A stretch of 7,664 nt of DNA from Endomicrobium sp. (GTDB lineage: Bacteria; Elusimicrobiota; Endomicrobiia; Endomicrobiales; Endomicrobiaceae): assembly GCA_031262135.1 (NCBI GenBank), contig JAISIG010000027.1, positions 1 to 7,664 of the forward strand, written 5' to 3'. A program made the translations under genes and the position numbers. Positions 1 to 6,635 of this stretch are shown one piece after another; position 1 is the stretch's first letter, and the number at the start of each line of letters is the position of its first letter. The notes under the pieces were generated by a model that saw only the letters and a program-made list of their open reading frames with translations, did not search any database and was not told where the DNA came from.

Positions 1-1046
1 GTTATATATCCATATCCACCTAATATTTGCATAGCATTAATAGTAACTTTCATTGCCATTTCAGAACAAAACAGTTTTACCATAGCAGATTCTTTACTTA
101 TACGCTTAGAAACTTTTGAATCAATCATTCTAGCACACGAATATAACAAAGCTCTACCTGCTTCGATTTCTGTTGCCATATCTGCCAGCATATGTTGTAT
201 ACTCTGCAATTTAATTATAGGATTCCCAAACTGAATTCTACTTTTTGCATATTTTATGGCTTCAGATAATGCACCTGTAGCTATTCCCAAGGCTTGAGCA
301 GCTACTCCAGGTCTAGAATAATCTAAAGTTTTTTTTGCTATTATTAAACCTAATCCCTGTGGCCCAAGCATTTGATTTTTATGTATTTTACAATTATTAA
401 AAATTAATTCTCTAGTAGAAGAGGCTTTAATTCCCATTTTATGTTCTTTCTTTCCAAATTTAAATCCTTCAGTGCCTTTTTCTATGATAAAACATGAAAT
501 GCCCCTACTTCCTTTATTTATTTGTGTTTTTGCAAAAACAACATATATTTGAGCATCTCCTCCATTCGTAATAAAACATTTTGTTCCATTTAATATATAA
601 TACTCTCCATTTATACTAGCTGTGGTATTTAGTGCAGTTACATCAGAACCAGCATTTGATTCTGTTAAACAAAATGCAACAAGTTTTTTTCCGGAAGCTA
701 TATATGGTAGATATTTTCTTTTTTGCTCTTCAGTACCAAACATAATAATAGGTAAAGTCCCAAGTGCAGTTGCAGCTATAGCTAAAGCGATACCTCCATC
801 TACTTTGCATAATTCTTCAATGACAAGTATTAATCCCATTATACCTTTTCCAAGGCCTTCATATTCCTCTGGAATATATACCCCGCAGAGATCTGCTTTT
901 GCACATTCTTCTATGATCTCCCAAGGAAAGTTAGCATTATTATTGTCATAATGATGCCTTATAGGCATTATTTTTTCATTCGCAATTGTTTTAGCTGTTT
1001 CTACTATAAACTTTTCATCCTCAGACAGCATATAATTCATTACCAT
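1..1046 (-). CDS. Acyl-CoA dehydrogenase family flavoprotein, C-terminus cut off by the window
   Basis: This is an FAD enzyme that would oxidise an acyl thioester to the trans-2-enoyl form and normally passes electrons to ETF. The 348 residues present cover the N-terminal helical domain, the middle beta domain with the flavin/substrate motif LTESNAGSD (about 127-135), and most of the C-terminal helical domain, up to QILGGYGYI at the edge. About 30-35 residues of a usual 380 are missing. The missing part should hold the catalytic Glu of the short/medium-chain type. The alternative base position used by isovaleryl-CoA dehydrogenase appears to be Ser here (about 244, in DYSRPG), which favours the short/medium-chain type. 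Three in-frame ATGs lie close together (1046, 1040, 1031). I used 1046, the closest to an AGGAA at about 1061-1065. Position 1040 (MNYMLSEDE) matches the family's usual start better. The gene begins 25 bases after fabF and is probably cotranscribed. The family is certain; the substrate (CoA or ACP thioester) is not. Confidence 0.93.
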   Translation of the reverse strand, partial: MVMNYMLSEDEKFIVETAKTIANEKIMPIRHHYDNNNANFPWEIIEECAKADLCGVYIPEEYEGLGKGIMGLILVIEELCKVDGGIALAIAATALGTLPIIMFGTEEQKRKYLPYIASGKKLVAFCLTESNAGSDVTALNTTASINGEYYILNGTKCFITNGGDAQIYVVFAKTQINKGSRGISCFIIEKGTEGFKFGKKEHKMGIKASSTRELIFNNCKIHKNQMLGPQGLGLIIAKKTLDYSRPGVAAQALGIATGALSEAIKYAKSRIQFGNPIIKLQSIQHMLADMATEIEAGRALLYSCARMIDSKVSKRISKESAMVKLFCSEMAMKVTINAMQILGGYGYI

Positions 1047-1071
1047 TTGTATTTAATCTTTTCCTTTTATT

Positions 1072-2313
1072 TTATTTTATATACTTTTTTACTATGATGG
1101 TTGCGTTATGTCCACCAAATCCTAATGAATTAGACATAGCATAATGAATAGATTTTACTCTCATAGTATTCGGAACATAGTCTAAATCACATTCAGGATC
1201 ATAGAATTCATAATTAATTGTTGGAGGTATGAATTCTAGCTTTATAGCAAGAATTGTTGCTATAAGTTCAATAGCTGCTGCTCCTCCTAGCAAATGACCT
1301 ATCATAGATTTTGTAGACGAAATAGGGATTTTATATGCATGACTACCAAACACTTGTTTAATTGCTAATGTTTCAATTTTATCATTTAATTTTGTTGATG
1401 TTCCATGAGCATTAATATAATCTATATCAGAATAGGAAATATTAGCATCAGTAATAGCATTTTTTATTGCTAAGACAACAGAAGCTCCATCAGGGGATGG
1501 AGCTGTAATGTGATAAGCATCATTTGATGCGCCATATCCTATGATTTCTGCATATATTGAAGCACCTCTATCTAATGCATGTTCTAAGGTTTCTAATACT
1601 AGCATACCACTACCTTCTGCCATAACAAAGCCATCACGAGTCTTATCAAACGGCCTTGAGGCAGTTTGATAAGTATCATTACGTTGTGACAAAGCTCTAA
1701 TAGCACAAAAGCCAGCCAGGCCAAGAGGACAAATAGCACTCTCCGCTCCACCTGTAATTATAACATCTGCATGTCCATACCGTAACATTAACATAGCATC
1801 CCCTATAGCATTATTAGAAGATGCACATGCACTAGTAATAGTATAATTAGGGCCGGTAAATCCATACTTTATAGCTATTTCTCCTGGAAGTATATTAGTA
1901 ATTATCATAGGAATTAAAAATGGACTTACACGATTAACATTTTTAAATAAAAGTGTTTTCTCTTCTTCCTCAATAACATCTAACCCACCAATTCCTATCC
2001 CAGTTATAACTCCAACTCTTGACATATTTACTGTATCTAAATTTAATTTAGAATCTTCTATAGCGATTTTAGCTGCAGAAAAACCTAATTGAGTAAATCT
2101 TGCCATTCTTTTCAGTTTTTTTCTCTCAATAAAATTTTCTGGGTTAAAATTTTTAATAATAGCTGCGAATTTAGTACTATACATACTTGTATCAAAAGAA
2201 TCTATCAAACTTACTCCAGACTTCCCAGACATGAGGGCTTTAGAAAATTCTTCATTCCCGATTCCTATTGGGCTTATAGCTCCAATTCCAGTGACAACTA
2301 TTCTTTTTCTCAT
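1072..2313 (-). CDS. fabF: Beta-ketoacyl-ACP synthase II (elongating condensing enzyme)
   Basis: FabF condenses acyl-ACP with malonyl-ACP, releasing CO2, and performs the elongation rounds of cytosolic type II fatty-acid synthesis. The protein has 413 residues, the family's normal length. The thiolase-fold triad sits exactly at E. coli FabF numbering: Cys163 in TSACASS, His303 in NAHGTST and His340 in SMIGHLLGG, with Lys335 in SSTKS. Ile108 in GIGIGG is the FabF-type residue at the chain-length position, and the gate loop GFGGHN (398-403) is intact. The start ATG shares its A with the acpP stop (TAATG), so translation is probably coupled to acpP. Only a weak purine stretch (AAAGAGA), still inside acpP, lies upstream. 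I see no separate fabB in the window, so this may be the general elongating synthase, though genes outside are unknown. Confidence 0.98.
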   Translation of the reverse strand: MRKRIVVTGIGAISPIGIGNEEFSKALMSGKSGVSLIDSFDTSMYSTKFAAIIKNFNPENFIERKKLKRMARFTQLGFSAAKIAIEDSKLNLDTVNMSRVGVITGIGIGGLDVIEEEEKTLLFKNVNRVSPFLIPMIITNILPGEIAIKYGFTGPNYTITSACASSNNAIGDAMLMLRYGHADVIITGGAESAICPLGLAGFCAIRALSQRNDTYQTASRPFDKTRDGFVMAEGSGMLVLETLEHALDRGASIYAEIIGYGASNDAYHITAPSPDGASVVLAIKNAITDANISYSDIDYINAHGTSTKLNDKIETLAIKQVFGSHAYKIPISSTKSMIGHLLGGAAAIELIATILAIKLEFIPPTINYEFYDPECDLDYVPNTMRVKSIHYAMSNSLGFGGHNATIIVKKYIK

Positions 2314-2582
2314 TATTTGATTATTGTCTCTTTGGATGGCATAGGTATATTATTCTTTAGATATGCAATAGCACTCCCAACAGTTTGAATTTTTTCAGCT
2401 TCTTCATCTGATATATTAATTCCAAATTCTTCTTCAAAAGCCATAACCAACTCAACTGTATCTAATGAATCTGCTCCTAAATCATTAACAAATGATGCTT
2501 CATCAACTACTTGAGATAATTCAACTCCTAATTGTTCAACTATAATTTCTTTTATTCTAGTTTCTAAATCTTTTGCTATCAT
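2313..2582 (-). CDS. acpP: Acyl carrier protein
   Basis: AcpP is the small acidic four-helix carrier that holds growing acyl chains on a 4'-phosphopantetheine arm. It is the shared substrate of FabD, FabH, FabG, FabF and PlsX encoded around it. The attachment serine is Ser39 in the motif GADSLD, followed by the acidic recognition helix ([14 protein letters not shown]). The protein has 89 residues against the usual 76-80. The surplus is a C-terminal tail ([10 protein letters not shown], 80-89) after the last helix. The stop overlaps the fabF start by one base. AGGAG lies 14 bases before the ATG, a long spacing, and no closer in-frame start exists. The 62-base gap from fabG is AT-rich with no hairpin seen. 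Confidence 0.98.
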   Translation of the reverse strand: MIAKDLETRIKEIIVEQLGVELSQVVDEASFVNDLGADSLDTVELVMAFEEEFGINISDEEAEKIQTVGSAIAYLKNNIPMPSKETIIK

Positions 2583-2596
2583 CTTAACTTATATTT

Positions 2597-2601
2597 CTCC
2601 T
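2597..2601 (-). promoter_or_regulatory. Ribosome binding site of acpP, long spacing
   Basis: AGGAG on the minus strand lies 14 bases before the acpP ATG, against the usual 5-9 bases. No other purine-rich match or in-frame start codon lies between, so it is the only candidate. Confidence 0.6.
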
Positions 2602-2644
2602 ATATTATATTTAATATTCTTTATATTAGAATCAAAATTAAATA

Positions 2645-3388
2645 CTACATATATATTCCACCATTAACAGACAATATATGTCCTGTTATATAAGATGAAT
2701 CCTCACTAGCTAAAAAAAGAGCAGCTCTAGCTATATCAACTACATTTCCAAATCTAGCAAGTGGAATTACAGAACAAATATAATTTTTTTGTTGCTCAGT
2801 TAAGTTATTAGTCATATCAGTAGCAATAAAACCAGGAGCAATAGCATTAACTAAAATATTCCGTGATGCAAATTCTTTTGCACACGTTTTCGTTATTGCA
2901 ATTACACCTCCTTTAGTGGCTGCATAATTTATCTGTCCTATGTTACCTATTTGTCCTACAACAGAAGCTATATTAATAATCCTTCCGTATCTACGTTTAA
3001 TCATTGATTTAACTACTGATTTTGTAACATTAAAAACACCTTTTAAATTAATTGATATAACATCATCCCAATCTTGTTCTGACATTCTAATTACTAAATT
3101 ATCTTTTGTAATTCCAGCATTGTTTATAAGAATATCAATTTTATCCACTTTGTCTAATATATTTTTTACTGCTGTTTGACATTCATTATAATTAGTAACA
3201 TCTCCAACAACTGTAATAACTTCAATTCCATATCGTTTTTTTATATTATCAGCGGTTTGATTAAGTACAACATCATTAATATCAAAAAGTACTATAGTAG
3301 CACCTTCGTTAGCAAAACTATTAGCTATTGCTTTGCCAATACCTTTAGCTCCACCTGTAATCATTGCTACTTGATTATAAAGTTTCAT
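2645..3388 (-). CDS. fabG: 3-oxoacyl-ACP reductase (NADPH-dependent, SDR family)
   Basis: FabG reduces the 3-ketoacyl-ACP made by FabH or FabF to 3-hydroxyacyl-ACP with NADPH. It is a classical short-chain dehydrogenase of 247 residues, the family norm. The Rossmann nucleotide-binding motif TGGAKGIG is at 11-18, NNAG at 89-92 and the catalytic set at Asn114, Ser142, Tyr155 and Lys159 (YAATK). Arg133 and Arg176 fall at the positions of the two ACP-docking arginines of E. coli FabG (129 and 172), which favours an ACP substrate over a generic SDR. The C-terminus ends in ITGHILSVNGGIYM, as is usual. The ATG follows the fabD stop directly (TAAATG). GGAGG inside the fabD 3' end is the likely ribosome binding site. 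Confidence 0.97.
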   Translation of the reverse strand: MKLYNQVAMITGGAKGIGKAIANSFANEGATIVLFDINDVVLNQTADNIKKRYGIEVITVVGDVTNYNECQTAVKNILDKVDKIDILINNAGITKDNLVIRMSEQDWDDVISINLKGVFNVTKSVVKSMIKRRYGRIINIASVVGQIGNIGQINYAATKGGVIAITKTCAKEFASRNILVNAIAPGFIATDMTNNLTEQQKNYICSVIPLARFGNVVDIARAALFLASEDSSYITGHILSVNGGIYM

Positions 3389-4336
3389 TTATTTAGTTAT
3401 TGCCTCCAAAGTTGATTCTAAACTTTCTATATTTTCTATATTAAATATACGTGTAAATTTATTTGTATCTATCCTTCTTACAAGATTTGATAAAACCCTA
3501 CCTGGCCCTATTTCTATAAAAGTATTATACCCTCTTCTAATTATATTTTTTATACTTTCCTCCCATCTTACAGGGTGATCTATTTGTTGTATTAGTTTCT
3601 CCTTTATACTATTAACATCAAATGTGAATAAAGCATCATAGTTCATGTATATTCCGAATTTTGGAATATTAAAATCATATTTACTAAGTTCAAATCTCAT
3701 TTTTTCTACAGCATATGTCATCAAAGATGAATGAAACGCTCCATTTACATTTAAATAAATAGCTTTAAGCTTAGGATTGATACTTTTTAAATATTTTACA
3801 GTTTCCTTTACTGCATTAACTTCTCCTGATATTACGACTTGGTGCTTTGAATTAAAATTCGCAACTTCACATATACCATAACCCCTGGTACATATTTCGC
3901 GGCATGCATTACTTATCAATATATCGTCACTTCCTATAAGAGCTACCATAGCTCCATGATGATGTTGAGTAACTTTTTGCATTAGTTTTGCTCTAGTTAG
4001 TACTATCTTTAAACCATTCCTAACATTAAAAAAACCTGTAGTACATAAAGCTGAATATTCACCTAATGAATGTCCTATTGCAATAACATCATCATCTTTA
4101 AAATTATAATAACTTTGAAAAATTTCAAATATGGCACAGCTTACAATGAACACTGAAGGTTGAGTATATTGTGTTTTATTTAATGTTGCTAAAGGTCCTT
4201 TAAACATAGTTTCTTTAATTGTATTATCTAATAAATCTATTATAGCTTTAGCTTTATCATATTTATGATAAAAATCTTGCCCCATGCCTATATATTGTGC
4301 TCCTTGTCCAGGAAACATGAATACTATTTTATGCAT
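3389..4336 (-). CDS. fabD: Malonyl-CoA:ACP transacylase
   Basis: FabD moves malonyl from CoA to ACP and so supplies the extender for FabH and FabF. The 315 residues match the family (about 310). From the ATG, PGQGAQ is at 9-14, the nucleophile motif GHSLGEYSA has the catalytic Ser90, the malonate-binding Arg is at 115 (LTRAKLM), the catalytic His is 202 (GAFHSSLM), and IEIGPGRVLSNLV lies near the end. I start at the ATG at 4336, which gives MHKIVFMFPGQG. A TTG directly upstream (4339) would add one residue. AAGGG lies 8 bases before the ATG, which favours the ATG. The gene begins 38 bases after fabH, and its stop abuts the fabG start codon. Confidence 0.97.
   Translation of the reverse strand: MHKIVFMFPGQGAQYIGMGQDFYHKYDKAKAIIDLLDNTIKETMFKGPLATLNKTQYTQPSVFIVSCAIFEIFQSYYNFKDDDVIAIGHSLGEYSALCTTGFFNVRNGLKIVLTRAKLMQKVTQHHHGAMVALIGSDDILISNACREICTRGYGICEVANFNSKHQVVISGEVNAVKETVKYLKSINPKLKAIYLNVNGAFHSSLMTYAVEKMRFELSKYDFNIPKFGIYMNYDALFTFDVNSIKEKLIQQIDHPVRWEESIKNIIRRGYNTFIEIGPGRVLSNLVRRIDTNKFTRIFNIENIESLESTLEAITK
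3403..3407 (-). promoter_or_regulatory. Ribosome binding site of fabG inside fabD
   Basis: GGAGG on the minus strand is the strongest Shine-Dalgarno core in the window. It is embedded in the last codons of fabD (Leu-Glu-Ala-Ile-Thr-Lys) and stands 14 bases before the fabG ATG, longer than usual. Ribosomes ending fabD would finish at the fabG start, so coupling may offset the spacing. Confidence 0.65.
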
Positions 4337-4344
4337 CAATGAAA

Positions 4345-4355
4345 CCCTTTTCCTT
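4345..4355 (-). promoter_or_regulatory. Ribosome binding site of fabD
   Basis: AAGGAAAAGGG on the minus strand holds two Shine-Dalgarno-like cores. The proximal AAGGG lies 8 bases before the ATG at 4336 and 5 before the TTG at 4339. This supports the ATG as the fabD start, with TTG possible. Confidence 0.6.
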
Positions 4356-4374
4356 TATTTAAAAATAAACTATT

Positions 4375-5370
4375 TCACAGTTGAATAACTGTTGCTCCCC
4401 ATGTAAAACCACTACCAAAAGAAATTAATTCCACAATATCTCCTTTTTTAATTTTTCCAGTTTTAATTGCTTCATCCAAAGCAGTAATTGTAGTAGCTGA
4501 AGAAATATTTCCTGTTTTATAAATATTTATAAATACTTGTTGCATTGATATACCAAGTTTTTCAGCAACAGCCTTAATTATTCTAATATTAGCTTGATGT
4601 GGAATAAACAACTTAATATCTTTAATCTGCAGTCCAGATAACTCAATGGCTTTTTTTGCTGCATATACCATTTTCAACACTGCCATTTTAAAAACTTGTT
4701 TTCCTTCCATTTTAATTGTATGCATTTTCTTTACAACAGTTTCATTTGTTGTAGGATGTAATGTACCACCAGCTGGTACATATAATAAATTAGAATAATC
4801 TCCATCAGCTCCTAAAAAAGTTGATAAAATACTATTCTCTTTATAAGAAGAAGCTGTAAGTACCATTGCTCCTGCACCATCTCCAAATAAAACACATGTT
4901 GTCCTATCTGTCCAATCAGTAATCTTTGATAATTCCTCAGCTCCAACTAATAAGATAGTTTTATATAAGCCAGATTGAATGAAAGATCTTGCAATGGATA
5001 TCCCATATATAAACCCACTACATGCAGCTGCTAGGTCAAATGAAGGAATACCTTTTGCTCCTAACCTTCTTTGTAATAAGCATGCAGTTGATGGGAACAA
5101 CATATCAGGCGTAATAGTAGCTACAAGAATTAAATCTAGTTGCTTCGTAGTAAGTTTAGCTGTATTTAAAGCCTCAATGGAAGCTCTAAAAGCTAACTCA
5201 GATGTAGGAATATCACTGTCTGATATTCTTCTTGTTTCAATGCCAGTACGTGAAGTAATCCATTCATCAGAAGTATTAACAATTTTTTCTAAATCACTAT
5301 TTGTAAGAACTTTTGATGGGAAATATGCCCCTGTTCCTAAAATTTGTACACCAGGTTTCTTTTCTATCAT
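4375..5370 (-). CDS. fabH: Beta-ketoacyl-ACP synthase III (initiating condensing enzyme)
   Basis: FabH starts each fatty acid by condensing an acyl-CoA primer, usually acetyl-CoA, with malonyl-ACP. The protein has 331 residues, a normal length. The triad is Cys117 (AAACSGF), His258 (IPHQANIR) and Asn288 (TGNISSA), corresponding to E. coli Cys112, His244 and Asn274. The CoA-binding segment DEWITSRTGI provides Trp37 and Arg41, at the positions of E. coli Trp32 and Arg36. The glycine-rich ending GSGFTWGATVIQL is typical. The sequence alone does not settle whether it prefers straight or branched primers. Its ATG overlaps the plsX stop (ATGA), and no Shine-Dalgarno core lies at a usable distance, so translation probably depends on ribosomes finishing plsX. 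Confidence 0.98.
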   Translation of the reverse strand: MIEKKPGVQILGTGAYFPSKVLTNSDLEKIVNTSDEWITSRTGIETRRISDSDIPTSELAFRASIEALNTAKLTTKQLDLILVATITPDMLFPSTACLLQRRLGAKGIPSFDLAAACSGFIYGISIARSFIQSGLYKTILLVGAEELSKITDWTDRTTCVLFGDGAGAMVLTASSYKENSILSTFLGADGDYSNLLYVPAGGTLHPTTNETVVKKMHTIKMEGKQVFKMAVLKMVYAAKKAIELSGLQIKDIKLFIPHQANIRIIKAVAEKLGISMQQVFINIYKTGNISSATTITALDEAIKTGKIKKGDIVELISFGSGFTWGATVIQL

Positions 5371-6374
5371 AGATATCTATGGAGATTACTTTCTATCTCA
5401 TTCAAAACATCATATTTAACTGTTTCTACTGCTGCCGCAACAGCATTCTTAACAGCTATGCTATTAGAACGACCATGTCCTACTATACAGACACCGTTAA
5501 CTCCAAGCAGAGGAGCACCTCCTATTCTGCTATAATCAAATTTAGTCTGTAATGTTTTCTTGATTAAATGAAAAAATGGTAATAAAAACCATTTAATTGG
5601 AGAAGATAATATCTTTTGCTTTATTAAGTATAACATGGTATCAGTTATTCCTTCACCAAATTTTAGTAAGATGTTACCAGTAAACCCATCACATATAACA
5701 ACATCAGCTTTCCCATGACAAATATCCTTTCCTTCAATATTTCCTATAAAATTAATACCAATAGTTTTATTTAATAATGAATACGTTGCTAAAGTTAATT
5801 CATTTCCCTTACTGGCTTCTTCTCCTATTGATAATAAAGCAACCTTTGGTTTTTTTATTTTTATAACCTTTTTGCAAAAAATACTTGACATAATACCAAA
5901 TTGAAATAAATATTCAGGTTTACAATCTACATTTGCTCCTATATCAGCTAATATACAAGCTCCTTTCGTAGTTGGCAAAACAGTTGTGATTGCAGGTCTA
6001 AGTATTCCCCTTAAGCGTCCTAAATACAATAATGCCGCAGTCATAATAGCTCCAGAATTTCCCATAGAAACAAAAGCATCAGCCTTTTTATCTGCCACTA
6101 ACTTAGCACAAACAGCAATTGATGAATTTTTTTTATGTCGAACTGCTTTTGCTGGATGTTCACTCATTAAAATGGATTCATTTGCATCAATTATTTCAAT
6201 TTTATTATATGCTAATCTATTATTATTTTTATACTTCTCCAATTTGTTTAATAAAAGTTTCTCTGGCCCTACCAGTAAAATATTGCGATCTTCATGTTGC
6301 GCAGCTAATACTGCCCCTTCTATTGTAACATTAGGTGCAAAATCCCCACCCATTGCGTCAAGTGCAATGATCAT
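5367..6374 (-). CDS. plsX: Phosphate acyltransferase (acyl-ACP to acyl-phosphate)
   Basis: PlsX converts acyl-ACP and phosphate to acyl-phosphate. PlsY then uses acyl-phosphate to acylate glycerol-3-phosphate, so PlsX joins fatty-acid synthesis to membrane lipid synthesis. The 335 residues match the usual 330-350. Family blocks in order are ALDAMGGDFAP (4-14), SMGNSGA (103-109), ILADIGANVD (141-150), LLSIGEEASKGNELT (180-194), the CDGFTGN block (228-234) and GGAPLLGVNG to GHGRS (285-303). A hydrophobic stretch around 258-274 (PIKWFLLPFFHLIKK) may be the helix by which PlsX family members dock on the membrane; this is inferred from position and character. The start gives the family-typical beginning, and AAGGAG precedes it by only 4 bases. 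The stop overlaps fabH (ATGA). The gene begins 55 bases after rpmF. Confidence 0.98.
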   Translation of the reverse strand: MIIALDAMGGDFAPNVTIEGAVLAAQHEDRNILLVGPEKLLLNKLEKYKNNNRLAYNKIEIIDANESILMSEHPAKAVRHKKNSSIAVCAKLVADKKADAFVSMGNSGAIMTAALLYLGRLRGILRPAITTVLPTTKGACILADIGANVDCKPEYLFQFGIMSSIFCKKVIKIKKPKVALLSIGEEASKGNELTLATYSLLNKTIGINFIGNIEGKDICHGKADVVICDGFTGNILLKFGEGITDTMLYLIKQKILSSPIKWFLLPFFHLIKKTLQTKFDYSRIGGAPLLGVNGVCIVGHGRSNSIAVKNAVAAAVETVKYDVLNEIESNLHRYL

Positions 6375-6378
6375 TATT

Positions 6379-6384
6379 CTCCTT
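6379..6384 (-). promoter_or_regulatory. Ribosome binding site of plsX, short spacing
   Basis: AAGGAG on the minus strand ends 4 bases before the plsX ATG, at the short end of usable spacing. The next in-frame ATG (residue 8) would remove the conserved ALDA start of the fold, so 6374 remains the start. Confidence 0.65.
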
Positions 6385-6429
6385 GCTATCTTTAATTTAA
6401 TGATAAAATTAATATGTACTGTACTACAT

Positions 6430-6609
6430 TTATTTCTTTAGATAAGCCACTTCATCATTATAAAAACCACAATGAAAACATGCTGTATGTGGTAATTTAA
6501 CTTTATGACAATGTAAACATGTTCCTAAATTAGGGCTTCTAAGTTTAGAATTGGCTGCTCGTCTACAATCTCTTCTATGAGGAGTATGCTTTCTTTTTGG
6601 ATTTGGCAT
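6430..6609 (-). CDS. rpmF: 50S ribosomal protein L32, zinc-binding form
   Basis: L32 is a small basic protein of the large ribosomal subunit. The frame encodes 59 residues (MPNPKRKHTPHRR at the start, ending DEVAYLKK), a normal length. Its N-terminus is rich in Lys and Arg, as expected for an rRNA-binding tail. It keeps a four-cysteine zinc ribbon, Cys31-x2-Cys34 and Cys44-x2-Cys47 (TCLHCHK and ACFHCGF), so this is the zinc-requiring form. A further Cys15 lies in the basic tail. AGGAG (6620-6624) sits 10 bases before the ATG. Its place just ahead of plsX is conserved across many bacteria, whereas the yceD (DUF177) gene often found before rpmF is absent. The gap from ackA is 26 bases. Identification rests on the sequence and the rpmF-plsX pairing. 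Confidence 0.95.
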   Translation of the reverse strand: MPNPKRKHTPHRRDCRRAANSKLRSPNLGTCLHCHKVKLPHTACFHCGFYNDEVAYLKK

Positions 6610-6619
6610 ATAACTAAAA

Positions 6620-6624
6620 CTCCT
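6620..6624 (-). promoter_or_regulatory. Ribosome binding site of rpmF
   Basis: AGGAG on the minus strand stands 10 bases before the rpmF ATG in the short gap after ackA. It fixes the start of this 59-codon gene. Confidence 0.65.
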
Positions 6625-6635
6625 ATGTAAAAAGT

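Noticed and set aside
622..951. Plus-strand open frame of 109 codons opposite the acyl-CoA dehydrogenase gene
   Set aside because: It lies wholly antisense to a conserved gene, has no ribosome binding site that stands out, and its translation has no recognisable fold.
1047..1071. Terminator between fabF and the acyl-CoA dehydrogenase gene
   Set aside because: The 25-base gap is AT-rich, but it has no stem of any strength, so there is no sign of an intrinsic terminator.
2604..2635. Possible promoter before acpP: TTGATT and TATAAT on the minus strand
   Set aside because: The spacing is 20 bases, and the start point would fall on the acpP ribosome binding site, leaving no usable leader. Such matches are expected by chance in DNA this rich in A and T.
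4337..4339. TTG as the fabD start
   Set aside because: An ATG follows at once, is better spaced from AAGGG, and gives the usual short lead into FPGQG. TTG remains possible and would add one residue.
4979..5419. Plus-strand open frame of 146 codons opposite fabH
   Set aside because: It is a mirror of the conserved fabH codons on the other strand and resembles no known protein.
5986..6441. Plus-strand open frame of 151 codons opposite plsX and the rpmF end, with a hydrophobic C-terminus
   Set aside because: The apparent membrane segment comes from reading AT-rich antisense DNA. It overlaps conserved plsX throughout and has no support of its own.
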